Assembly: GCF_902729405.1 (NCBI RefSeq)
Contig: NZ_LR746496.1
Span: 2,666,001 to 2,730,000 of the forward strand
Length of the DNA: 64,000 nt
Reading direction: 5' to 3'
DNA from: Acididesulfobacillus acetoxydans
Lineage (GTDB): Bacteria; Bacillota; Desulfitobacteriia; Desulfitobacteriales; Desulfitobacteriaceae
Position 1 is the first letter of the stretch. Every line of letters starts with the position of its first letter. The position numbers and the translations under genes are program-made. This document shows, piece after piece, positions 36,150-43,709 of this stretch. The notes under the pieces were generated by a model. The model searched no databases, was not told the DNA's origin, and saw nothing but the letters and a program-made list of their open reading frames with translations.

Positions 36150-36485
36150 ATGAAAAAATTCAGGATTAAAGTCAACGGTCAGGAATACGAAGTCGAAGTA
36201 GAAGAAATCGGCCAAGAAAAGCCGAGTCAAGGGCCGTCGCCCAAGTCGTTTTCGTCCCAGCCCTCGGCTGGGAACGGAAACATCGTGGCGCCGATGCCGG
36301 GTGTGGTGACAGCCGTCAAGATCAAGGCGGGAGATTTGGTCCGGAGCGAGCAGCCTCTCCTGACCTTGGAGGCCATGAAAATGGAGAATGAAATTCCGGC
36401 GGACCGGAGCGGTGTGGTCAAAGAAGTCCTGGTGAAAGAGGGGCAGGGCGTTGGGGCCGGGGAACTGCTCGTGGTCATTGTCTGA
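36150..36485 (+). CDS. Biotin carboxyl carrier protein
   Basis: 111-aa carrier with a short N-terminal domain (KFRIKVNGQEYEVEVEEI), a Pro/Ser linker (residues 28-42) and a biotinyl domain ending LLVVIV. The biotinylated Lys lies in EAMKMENEI. GGAGGAG is upstream of ATG 36150; the frame extension to 36114 is not needed. Last gene of the operon. Confidence 0.95.
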   Translation: MKKFRIKVNGQEYEVEVEEIGQEKPSQGPSPKSFSSQPSAGNGNIVAPMPGVVTAVKIKAGDLVRSEQPLLTLEAMKMENEIPADRSGVVKEVLVKEGQGVGAGELLVVIV

Positions 36486-36918
36486 AGATGCAGTCGCAAC
36501 CGGGTTGAAACGGCAGAGAGAAACCTGACTGTAACAAGACCCTGACAGAAGGATGGTTCTTGGTTGCATGTTGAGTCGGATTGTGTTATAAGAAGGCTTG
36601 TGAGGTCGGACCTCCTTATCAGTGCGGCAGCTTTCATAAAGAGGTCCGCTTCCAAGCGGGGAAGGAGTGAAGGCTTTTGCTCAGAGAATACTGGCGAACA
36701 GGCGAAGGGGTGTTTCGACGACGGCGCCAAAGGTATATAAAAGGTATATATAAAGATATATAAAAGATATATAAAGATATATAAAGATATATAAAGATAT
36801 ATAAAGATATATAAAGATATATAAAGATATATAAGGTATATAAAGGTATATAACGCGATGATGTCAGACCCAAGCCGGGGGTAAGGCCCTGATTAATCAC
36901 CGGGAGGTAGAAAATAAT
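36486..36918. other. Spacer with AT-rich 10-bp array before the conserved hypothetical gene
   Basis: 433 bases without a credible gene. The left half is mixed sequence; the right half holds the 10-bp array described separately. The CGGGAGG ribosome site of the next gene is at the right end. Confidence 0.6.
36731..36853. repeat. 10-bp tandem array of GATATATAAA
   Basis: About nine copies of GATATATAAA (mostly exact), bordered by variants GGTATATAAA on both sides. The period equals about one DNA helical turn, so the AT tracts are in phase, and every unit contains a TATAA-like word. It ends about 65 bases before the next start codon. Confidence 0.95.
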
Positions 36919-37671
36919 ATGAAAGCTCTATTTACCCTGACATCCAGTGAGTCCAAACGGTTAATCGCCAAAGGAGTGAAGGCCCTGCCCGCCGTGAAGA
37001 AGGCCTTGGCCGAACATACGATCATTATTGCCGGGGGCACGACGAACGCATTTGTGGCGGAAGAACTTCTCAACCGGAAGGTGCCGGATAAGACCGGTTA
37101 CACGGTGGGAATTGTCACTGAGGGTAAAACCGGTTTGAGTTCCGCTCCCGACCCCACTCATCCTTTTGTCGTGCAGAAAGGCCGGCCTTTGGCCATACAC
37201 TGGAAAGAGTACCTGCCGAACATGCAAGCCGGTGACGTCTTTATTAAGGGAGGAAATGCCCTCGACCACACCGGTTTGGCGGCGGTCATGGTATCCGACT
37301 CCGCCGGCGGGACCATAGGTCTTGCCCAGGGAATCCTCCTGGCCCGGGGAATCCCCTTAATCGTTCCCATCGGCTTGGAAAAAATGGTGCCCGACGTGCG
37401 CACAGCCCTTGAGTTCTTGACTCCGCTCCCGGACGAGGCTTTGGGGCAAAAGGTCGGTCTGATTCCCATGTTGGGCGCGACTGTGGTTACGGAACTCACG
37501 GCTCTCGGTCTCCTCTATGGTCTCGAAGCACGCGCCATTGCCGCCGGCGGCGTAGGGGGATCGGAGGGCGCGGTGACCATAGCGGTCGAAGGGCCGGAGA
37601 ACGAGGTGCGGCGGGCTCTCGGGGACATCAAAAGTTTCAAGGGGGAACCGCCAGTGAGGTACTTAAGTTAG
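36919..37671 (+). CDS. Conserved hypothetical protein
   Basis: 250-aa soluble protein, no signal peptide or membrane segment. Visible features are a Gly-rich turn IIIAGGTTNAFVAEELL near residues 34-50, FIKGGNALDHTG near 110-121, SAGGTIGLAQG near 130, and a Gly-rich stretch AIAAGGVGGSEGAVTIAVEG near 210-230. The pattern suggests a Rossmann-like or kinase-like nucleotide/ligand fold, but I do not recognise a family and assign no function. ATG 36919 has CGGGAGG 11 bases upstream. The promoter region is a 10-bp AT-rich tandem array. Confidence 0.78.
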   Translation: MKALFTLTSSESKRLIAKGVKALPAVKKALAEHTIIIAGGTTNAFVAEELLNRKVPDKTGYTVGIVTEGKTGLSSAPDPTHPFVVQKGRPLAIHWKEYLPNMQAGDVFIKGGNALDHTGLAAVMVSDSAGGTIGLAQGILLARGIPLIVPIGLEKMVPDVRTALEFLTPLPDEALGQKVGLIPMLGATVVTELTALGLLYGLEARAIAAGGVGGSEGAVTIAVEGPENEVRRALGDIKSFKGEPPVRYLS

Positions 37672-37738
37672 AAAGCGGACGGGGGTCAGAGACAAGCCCG
37701 ATGTGGGTGTCGGGGGCATAGGTTAGGAAAGGCGGAAC

Positions 37739-37789
37739 CAGTATCGCCCAGTATCTGCCCAGTATCTGCCCAGTATCTGCCCAGTATCT
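37739..37789. repeat. 11-bp tandem repeat CAGTATCTGCC
   Basis: About four and a half copies of an 11-bp unit, the first shortened to 10 bp. It lies between the conserved hypothetical gene and the convergent methyltransferase gene. Confidence 0.9.
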
Positions 37790-37904
37790 AAGGCAAGCGT
37801 TTGTTGCCCGGCTGCGAACTGCCCCCTGCCGGAGGCTCGGGGGCGGGTGAAGCGGTTCATACAATATCGGGTTACCCCGGGTGCGGCCCGCTTGATCAGG
37901 AAAC

Positions 37905-39092
37905 TCAGTCCAGCTGGGAAGCGGGGGACGACACCTTGCCGGAATCTTGTATACGCCTTGGGCTTGGCGGGCGCGGCCCGAAGAACTGGAAGTAGTGACA
38001 TTCCAAACGCCCGTTGTAGAGCTTGCGGCTTTTGTCCCAACGCTTTCCTATGTATTGTTCGGGCTTTCGCTCAGTGGTCAGAAAGTGCAGGGACCAAGTG
38101 GCGAGATTGCGCCAAACAGTCCCCAGTTCTTGGTAAAGAAGAGCAGCCTCTGATTTTTCCCCCACACGCTCTCCGTAAGGAGGGTTAGTGATCAGGTGAC
38201 CGTAATCAAAACGCGAGCGCACTTGAGCAACCGGCAAACGCTGAAAATGAACCTGTTCCGCGAGCCCGGCTTCTTGAGCGTGAACCCGGGCTAAGCGCAA
38301 GACTTCGGGGTCGATGTCCGAACCGAAGATGCGGAGCGGTAAAGAAGGCTGCCATAGGTCCAATGCTTCCTGCCAGGCCTCCTGCCACAGCTGTTTGGGC
38401 AAGTTGGGCCATTGTTCGCTGACAAAATTCCGTTTTAGGCCCGGGGCCCGGTTTTGAGCTATCAAGGCTGCTTCCAGAGGAATCGTTCCGCTGCCGCAGA
38501 ACGGATCCAGCAAGGGCTGTTCGGGTTGCCAGCGGCTCAAGAGGATCATGGCGGAGGCTAATGTTTCTTTCAAGGGTGCCGGTCCGGCCAACTGACGGTA
38601 GCCGCGTTTGTGCAGGCCGGCGCCGGAAGTGTCAAGGGTGAGGGTGACCGTGTCCTTGAGTAAAGCGACTTCCACCGTGTAGCGGGGGCCGTCCTCGGGA
38701 AACCACTCCAATTTGTAGCTTCTCTTCAGCCTTTCCACAATGGCCTTTTTAACAATGGCCTGACAGTCGGGAACACTGTGAAGTTGAGACTTGATTGATT
38801 TTCCTTCTACGGGGAAAAGCGCATTAGCAGGCAGCCATTCTTCCCAAGGCAGGGCCCTGGTTTGCTGAAACAACTCCTCGAAAGTCCGGGCGGAAAATTC
38901 CCCCACCTGGAGCAAGACTCTTTCGGCAGTGCGCAACCAGAGATTGGAACGGCACAGGCCCAGTTCATCACTCGTAAAGGTAACTCTGCCGTTTTCGGTG
39001 GACAATTGGTCATAACCCAGCTGCCGCAACTCTCGGGCGACGACGGATTCCACCCCGAAAGCCGAGGTGGCGATCAACTTGAGTTTGGACAC
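37905..39092 (-). CDS. THUMP-domain 23S rRNA methyltransferase (RlmL-like)
   Basis: 395-aa class I RNA methyltransferase. Residues 1-60 are ferredoxin-like, followed by a THUMP domain (about 60-155). The SAM-binding region has LLDPFCGSGTIPLEAALIA (about 196) and the catalytic NPPYGERVG (about 305), typical for N2-guanine methylation of 23S rRNA. I chose GTG 39092 (AGAGGTG upstream). The C-terminal 25 residues (PPSPRRIQDSGKVSSPASQLD) look unrelated to the family, so the original stop may have been lost. Confidence 0.9.
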   Translation of the reverse strand: MSKLKLIATSAFGVESVVARELRQLGYDQLSTENGRVTFTSDELGLCRSNLWLRTAERVLLQVGEFSARTFEELFQQTRALPWEEWLPANALFPVEGKSIKSQLHSVPDCQAIVKKAIVERLKRSYKLEWFPEDGPRYTVEVALLKDTVTLTLDTSGAGLHKRGYRQLAGPAPLKETLASAMILLSRWQPEQPLLDPFCGSGTIPLEAALIAQNRAPGLKRNFVSEQWPNLPKQLWQEAWQEALDLWQPSLPLRIFGSDIDPEVLRLARVHAQEAGLAEQVHFQRLPVAQVRSRFDYGHLITNPPYGERVGEKSEAALLYQELGTVWRNLATWSLHFLTTERKPEQYIGKRWDKSRKLYNGRLECHYFQFFGPRPPSPRRIQDSGKVSSPASQLD

Positions 39093-39318
39093 GTGAGAGC
39101 ACCTCTTTTTCGATAACATAACAAACTTGTAAACTGTTTAATTCGTAACTCGTTCCCCTTCAATAACTACTTCTCTCGACTTCTGAGTCATGGGTTTTTC
39201 CCGGCGGGCAGAAAGCCCCTCTTTACCGGCGGGGAGTGAATCATATAGCTTATAGCATATAGGGGATCCTCACCGTTGGCAAGCCGCCCGGACCTGCGCC
39301 GATACAAAATCTCCTTAT

Positions 39319-39346
39319 GGCTGAAGCCGAGGGCATCAGGCTAAGC
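39319..39346 (+). repeat. Dispersed IS605-end-like motif
   Basis: GGCTGAAGCC-GAGGGCATCA-GGCTAAGC; near-copy of motifs at 11802-11830 and 15610-15637. Confidence 0.45.
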
Positions 39347-39398
39347 TCTCTGGTCAGAGGGAGGGCGAAGAATATTGTCACGGCGGCTTGGATACCCC

Positions 39399-39427
39399 TT
39401 GACAATGGGGTTGGGCGGAGAGATAAT
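39399..39427 (+). promoter_or_regulatory. Consensus sigma-A promoter with no gene behind it
   Basis: TTGACA and GATAAT are separated by 17 bases. No start codon with a ribosome site follows within several hundred bases. Confidence 0.65.
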
Positions 39428-39433
39428 AGGCTT

Positions 39434-39855
39434 ACAGATAGTGAAGAAGTCATACAGAACCTTTTCCCGCAAAGTTCCTCCAAGTCAGTCTGTCCTGTGA
39501 CGCGTTCGTTCAATCGTGGGAGATGTCAAAAGTCGGTTAGTCTTCTTCATGGCTCTCGGTGGTTTTTCAATTCAGTAGGAGGAAGCTGTAGAATTAAGCG
39601 AGAGGTCTGTTCAGGTAAGGTTGAGTTAGATCAGCCGATTCTGTCTTGAGGATTTCAACGTCGGCGTCGATACTCCGTTTAGCGGAGCAAGCTTTCAATT
39701 CAGCAATTCAGATTGGCCCCGTTTGGGACTCAGTGGATGATCGTGTAAAAGGTTCCCAAAGGTTCATTTTTCATCTTTCAGTGGTGGAGGAGCTTTGCGG
39801 GATTATATCTTCAGAATCCAGACCGTTTTGCCAGCGCAAAACGGTCTCTGTTTGT
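39434..39855 (+). ncRNA. Candidate non-coding RNA between a promoter and a hairpin
   Basis: Interval of about 420 bases from the expected start of the 39399 promoter to the hairpin at 39820-39847. Frames through it are short or implausible, and I do not recognise tmRNA, RNase P, 6S or SRP RNA signatures. It could equally be a decayed gene. Confidence 0.3.
39820..39847 (+). terminator. Perfect 11-bp hairpin, terminator-like
   Basis: AGACCGTTTTG pairs with CAAAACGGTCT across CCAGCG. The following sequence CTGTTTGTTG is T-rich but not a clean T-run. Confidence 0.55.
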
Positions 39856-40311
39856 TGTGGCTTGTTTCAGGCCTTGGCGGACCATAGGCGAGGGCATTCC
39901 AATCGCTTTATCCCGATACCTCCCGAATCGAAGGACGCCAGTCCTCATCGGCTCCTTTGCGATTTTTTAGCTGACGGTACGGGCCTTCGGAAGGCCGGGG
40001 AGACTTTTCGTTCTGGCCAAGTTGTTTAGACGTATACTCTCATTCGTCTTCGATTGAGGGTATTGTCTTGCCTGTCTTTTTCTGGCGCGCACGACTTTTG
40101 CGATCTGCGGAGGACTTGCACTATTGTTTCTCGGCGTTCTTTACCTTACCCACAGGCGCTTCGGGTTTACAAGCCTAATGTAGTGTACCCTTATACTTAT
40201 CTTACAAGGAGGGTGAGTTCCAGGTGAGACAAAAGTTTCGCAGCCGGTCAGTCGGTCCGTGGCGGAAATTCGCTTATTTTAACTTTGATATCAGAAGGAG
40301 CTGATTTTACT

Positions 40312-41256
40312 ATGATGGTCAAACCGAGAGCGCTTAAAAAAGGGGAAACTGTCGGTCTGGTTGCCCCATCCGGCCCGGTTCCTAAGCCGGAAATAGTTGA
40401 TGCGGCGGTAGCTAAAGTACTGGAATTGGGATTCAACGTAAAGGTGGGGGAAAGTTGCCGCGGGAGTTACGGATACCTGGCCGGCTGCGACGAAGTTAGG
40501 GCTAACGATCTGAATGCGATGTTCGCCGATCCCTTGATTTCCGGTATTATCTCTATGAGAGGTGGTTATGGGGCGCTGAGGATTCTTGATAAACTGGACT
40601 ATAGGACGATCGCGAGGAACCCTAAGGTATTTGTGGGCTACAGTGATATCACCTGCCTTCACCTTGCCTTTAACAAGATGTGCAACCTTGTAACATTTCA
40701 TGGGCCCATGGCAACTACCGATATGCTTCCAGACTTCGACGCTTTCTCAAAGGAGAGTTTTCTGAAAGCAATTACGGCAAATGGACCGCTGGATATGCTG
40801 AATAACCCGTCAGGTGAACCGATTAAATGTCTCACGAAAGGAAAGGCAAGCGGTCCAATCGTCGGTGGCAACCTCTCACTGATTTCGGCATTAATGGGTA
40901 CCCCCTATGAGATAGATACCAAGGACAAGCTTCTGCTTCTTGAAGACATTGATGAGCATCCTTATCGGGTGGATAGAATGCTGACACAGCTTAGATTGGC
41001 TGGGAAATTCGCCCAATGCAGCGGAGTAATTATTGGTGATTGGAATAACTGTGTTCCCGAAGAAGGCAAACCGAGTTTATCCTTAATGGATCTCGTCGAA
41101 GGAATTATTGCCCCTTTTGGGAAACCTGCTATCTATAATTTTAAAGCCGGGCATTCCCAGCCCAAAATAACCGTTCCGTTTGGCGTAGAAGCGGTTCTTG
41201 ATGCTGACAGTTGTACGCTTTCTATCAAGAAGAGTGCGGCCAAGGCGAATATTTAA
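40312..41256 (+). CDS. LD-carboxypeptidase (peptidase S66)
   Basis: 314-aa cytosolic serine peptidase of the S66 family, which removes D-Ala from muropeptide tetrapeptides during wall recycling; some members act on microcin-like inhibitors. Visible are GLVAPSGPVP at the start, ISMRGGYGALRILD (about residue 76) and the nucleophile-Ser motif VGYSDITCLHLAF (about 107). LLLEDIDEHPYRVDRM carries the Glu, and KAGHSQPKIT the His. ATG 40312 has AAGGAG 12 bases upstream. The gene is AT-richer than most of the window and neighbours an aspartokinase in a convergent arrangement. Confidence 0.92.
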   Translation: MMVKPRALKKGETVGLVAPSGPVPKPEIVDAAVAKVLELGFNVKVGESCRGSYGYLAGCDEVRANDLNAMFADPLISGIISMRGGYGALRILDKLDYRTIARNPKVFVGYSDITCLHLAFNKMCNLVTFHGPMATTDMLPDFDAFSKESFLKAITANGPLDMLNNPSGEPIKCLTKGKASGPIVGGNLSLISALMGTPYEIDTKDKLLLLEDIDEHPYRVDRMLTQLRLAGKFAQCSGVIIGDWNNCVPEEGKPSLSLMDLVEGIIAPFGKPAIYNFKAGHSQPKITVPFGVEAVLDADSCTLSIKKSAAKANI

Positions 41257-41329
41257 AGCAAAAGCGAAGCATCTGACAAGAACCCTCTAGAAAACTCCGC
41301 ACAGGCGTATAGCACGGGCGTATAACGAG

Positions 41330-41425
41330 CCGACTGGCGCCGAAGCCTAAGCGCGGGGAGCGAGGCAAGCTTTCTTAATTGAGAAACCCCCAAACCTCCG
41401 GGTTTGAAAGAATTCCTGGGCCCAT
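41330..41425. repeat. Omega-RNA-like IS200/IS605 right-end relic
   Basis: The segment holds GCCTAAGCGCGGGGAGC, then GCAAGCTTTC, TTAATTGAGAAACCCCC and a terminal hairpin AAACC-TCC-GGGTTT. This order (CCTAAGC block, TTAATTGAGAA block, final hairpin) is what I know from right ends/omega RNAs of tnpB elements. No tnpB or tnpA lies beside it. Confidence 0.5.
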
Positions 41426-41442
41426 GGAATGTGCCCGTCGCC

Positions 41443-42669
41443 TTAAACGCGTAAACAAAACTTCTTATGTAGGGTTTGGACCGCCGCTACCATGTCTTCC
41501 TTGCGAACCAACACCCTGATAGAAGTGTGTGAATCCGCTAATTGGAGGACAGTGACCCCCGCTTCGGCGAGCACTTCTACCAGTTGTGATATTATACGGG
41601 GGACGTTAGTAATTCCCGAACCTACAACAGATACTCTGGCACAACTCGTAACGATGTCAGCCTGAAAGCCTAGATTGCTTAGGATGTCGATGGCCTCGGG
41701 GGCCACCTCATCTTGAACCGTATAGAATACGGCGGTAGGTTGTTCACGGACGAAGTCAATGCCAATATCGGCAAGGGCCATCGCTTTAAATATCTTTTGG
41801 CTCATAAGACGATGATCTTTACTGTCTCCTTTCAGGACCCGGAGTTGTACGATATTGGGCGTATGTGCAATTCCTGTAATAGCACGGTCTGAGGTAGTGC
41901 CGGGTCCGGTCTTCCGAGCCGGATACATGTGAGTAAGCAGTGTTCCCGGTCCGTCTGAAAAGGTCGATTTGATTCTCAGCGGGATGTTTCGTTGCATTGC
42001 AATTTCCACAGAACGTGGATGGATGACTTTTGCCCCTTGGTATGCCATTTGACATATTTCATTAAAGGTCACGGTATCTATTGTCTGCGCATCCTCCACA
42101 ATCCGGGGATCCGCCGTCATAATTCCCTCAACATCAGTGTAAATATCTATCGCTGTGGCATTAAGAGCGACTCCCAGGGCCGAAGCGGTAATATCACTCC
42201 CACCTCGTCCAAGAGTTGTAATTTGGCCGTTTTCTGTTATGCCTTGGAAGCCGGTGACGACCACTATTTTGTCTTGAGTCAGTTGTTCCAGGATTTTACC
42301 GGGCTCTACCCGTATGATTCTGGCATCCCCAAACTTGTCATCAGTAATAATCCCTGCTTGCCATCCTGTGAACAGCGTTGCTTTAAATCCCAGACTACTC
42401 AATGTACTTACCAAAATAGCCCCAGAAATCACTTCTCCGCAACTTATTAGAAGGTCGGATTCGCGATTTGATAATTCGGAACAGATGCCTCTTACGATAC
42501 TCAGAAAAGTGTCGGTTGCATATGGATCCCCCGAGCGACCGATTGCAGAGACGACGATAACCGGGGAATATCCGCTGTGAACCGCCTCAGAAACTTTTGA
42601 GGCCACTATGGCTCTTCTTTGCGCCGTAGCCACAGAGGTTCCACCAAATTTTTGTATCAGAATTCGCAA
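41443..42669 (-). CDS. Aspartate kinase
   Basis: 408-aa enzyme that phosphorylates aspartate, first step toward diaminopimelate, lysine, threonine and, in spore formers, dipicolinate. The kinase domain starts IQKFGGTSVA, with GRGGSDITASALG (about residue 150) and DVEGIMTADPRI; two C-terminal ACT domains (about 265-400) provide feedback control. The start is TTG 42669, 8 bases after AAGGGGG; the longer frame to 42717 lacks a ribosome site. Standing alone, it resembles DapG-type isoenzymes. It is AT-richer than most neighbours. Confidence 0.93.
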   Translation of the reverse strand: MRILIQKFGGTSVATAQRRAIVASKVSEAVHSGYSPVIVVSAIGRSGDPYATDTFLSIVRGICSELSNRESDLLISCGEVISGAILVSTLSSLGFKATLFTGWQAGIITDDKFGDARIIRVEPGKILEQLTQDKIVVVTGFQGITENGQITTLGRGGSDITASALGVALNATAIDIYTDVEGIMTADPRIVEDAQTIDTVTFNEICQMAYQGAKVIHPRSVEIAMQRNIPLRIKSTFSDGPGTLLTHMYPARKTGPGTTSDRAITGIAHTPNIVQLRVLKGDSKDHRLMSQKIFKAMALADIGIDFVREQPTAVFYTVQDEVAPEAIDILSNLGFQADIVTSCARVSVVGSGITNVPRIISQLVEVLAEAGVTVLQLADSHTSIRVLVRKEDMVAAVQTLHKKFCLRV

Positions 42670-43280
42670 CTCTTTAACCCCCTTTTCCCGGTTCGATTGT
42701 GAATACTCGCCTGTCATGACACGCCACCCCTGATCCTAAATTTGTACTGCATTTTGCCTATTATTAAAGAGAACCCTTTTCGTTACACAAAAGGGAACTG
42801 TGGAGCGTTATAGGTTGTGAGTTCGAATGGGGCAGTGGTAAGCCCTTTTGGCCATTGTGCGCCAGGATCACTGGTGTCACTTGATCGAGCGTATTCAGAT
42901 ACTGTAGACGCGACCATCATCCCGGGAACGCAAGGAGCGTTTTCGCATCGGCCCTCCGACTATGTAAGCTACCAGCCGTTACTGCCAATAGCTGCTACGT
43001 GAATTCCTTTTGGCTCAGTTGTTTCCGTGTTCTTTCATGGCAGTGTCCCATAGACTACTATCCAGTATATGAGAAGCCGGGGAGAGCAGTTACAGGATAC
43101 ATTTTGTCTGAAGCATCAAGTTGATTGTCAGCCGCAAACAGGGGATTAAGCATATCGCGAGCAGTCATTGGAAGGCGTGGCCGGTAAGCGGTGTAAGGAA
43201 GGATGAAGGTGGCTTGAGTGAAAAAGGCGAGTAGGTGTGGGACAAAGAGGAAAAAATAACAAGGTTTTGGAAGAAACCTC
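42670..43280. other. Gene-poor stretch upstream of aspartokinase
   Basis: About 600 bases with no convincing gene. A hairpin AACCCTTTT/AAAAGGGAA lies at about 42777-42803. Short frames at 42817-43002 (plus) and 43058-43390 (minus) have no ribosome site and match nothing I know; they may be remnants. Confidence 0.45.
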
Positions 43281-43309
43281 TTGCTAAACGGATTCAAGTC
43301 AGATATAAT
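43281..43309 (+). promoter_or_regulatory. Sigma-A promoter of the 43.3-kb micro-operon
   Basis: TTGCTA and a perfect TATAAT are separated by exactly 17 bases, 47 bases before the 33-codon ORF. Confidence 0.72.
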
Positions 43310-43355
43310 ATTACTATTACCGTGAAAGGAATGGTGCAAGAAAGGAGGAAAACGT

Positions 43356-43457
43356 ATGAGCCAAAACGAAAAGAAAATCATTGAGGCCATCTTGGCTTCG
43401 GTCGGCTTAGAACACCTTCAGCCGACAAGAGATGCGCGTTCGGGGAGAAATAATTAA
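43356..43457 (+). CDS. 33-residue small protein of unknown function
   Basis: Short ORF with an excellent ribosome site, AAGGAGG, 7 bases before the ATG. The sequence starts MSQNEKKIIEAILASVGLEH and ends in a basic, polar tail (PTRDARSGRNN). The first 20 residues can form an amphipathic helix. Promoter upstream and terminator downstream frame it as its own transcription unit, together with the 6-codon ORF. No family is recognised; a regulatory or signalling peptide is possible but unproven. Confidence 0.6.
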   Translation: MSQNEKKIIEAILASVGLEHLQPTRDARSGRNN

Positions 43458-43478
43458 TCTGAAGGAGATTATTTTAAA

Positions 43479-43499
43479 ATGAATCCTGAACAATTATGA
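43479..43499 (+). CDS. 6-codon ORF (MNPEQL) abutting the terminator
   Basis: AAGGAG lies 11 bases before ATG; the ORF reads Met-Asn-Pro-Glu-Gln-Leu-stop, and its stop codon touches the terminator stem. Either a translated micro-ORF, the truncated start of a lost gene, or a ribosome-loading site that influences the hairpin. Confidence 0.3.
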   Translation: MNPEQL

Positions 43500-43533
43500 A
43501 AGCGAGTTCCTTGCGTGTGAGGAACTCGCTTTT
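43499..43533 (+). terminator. Intrinsic terminator of the micro-operon
   Basis: AAAGCGAGTTCCT pairs with AGGAACTCGCTTT across a short loop, followed by TTT. Confidence 0.85.
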
Positions 43534-43709
43534 ACATAGGCTCCCGGCTCCGATGCAGTGATATGGGGGATGGCACAATTTTAAGGAGACACCAGCACAA
43601 AGGTATGGCCTTGAGAGAGATTTGAGGCTTAGCGCAGGCGAGCTTTCGTTCTGTGCGGGAGTCAAGAAAATGCGTAACTGTCAGGCCACGAAAGGAGTCG
43701 AGTTGGACA

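Larger units (their letters stand above)
39093..40311. other. 1.2-kb region without a convincing protein gene
   Basis: Frames here have poor coding character. It contains an IS605-like motif (39319-39346), a consensus promoter (39399-39427), a terminator-like hairpin (39820-39847), and a possible 26-codon ORF starting GTG at 40224 behind AAGGAGGG, whose stop overlaps the ribosome site of the LD-carboxypeptidase gene. Base composition is more AT-rich than in flanking genes. Confidence 0.5.

Noticed and set aside
36634-36900. Tyr/Ile-rich minus-strand ORF across the 10-bp array
   Set aside because: Produced entirely by the repeat; not a credible protein.
39646-40029. 127-aa plus-strand frame in the non-coding block
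   Set aside because: No ribosome site, contains the terminator-like hairpin, and the translation has no recognisable motif.
42817-43002. 61-aa frame upstream of aspartokinase
   Set aside because: No ribosome site or known family; at best a fragment of a lost gene.
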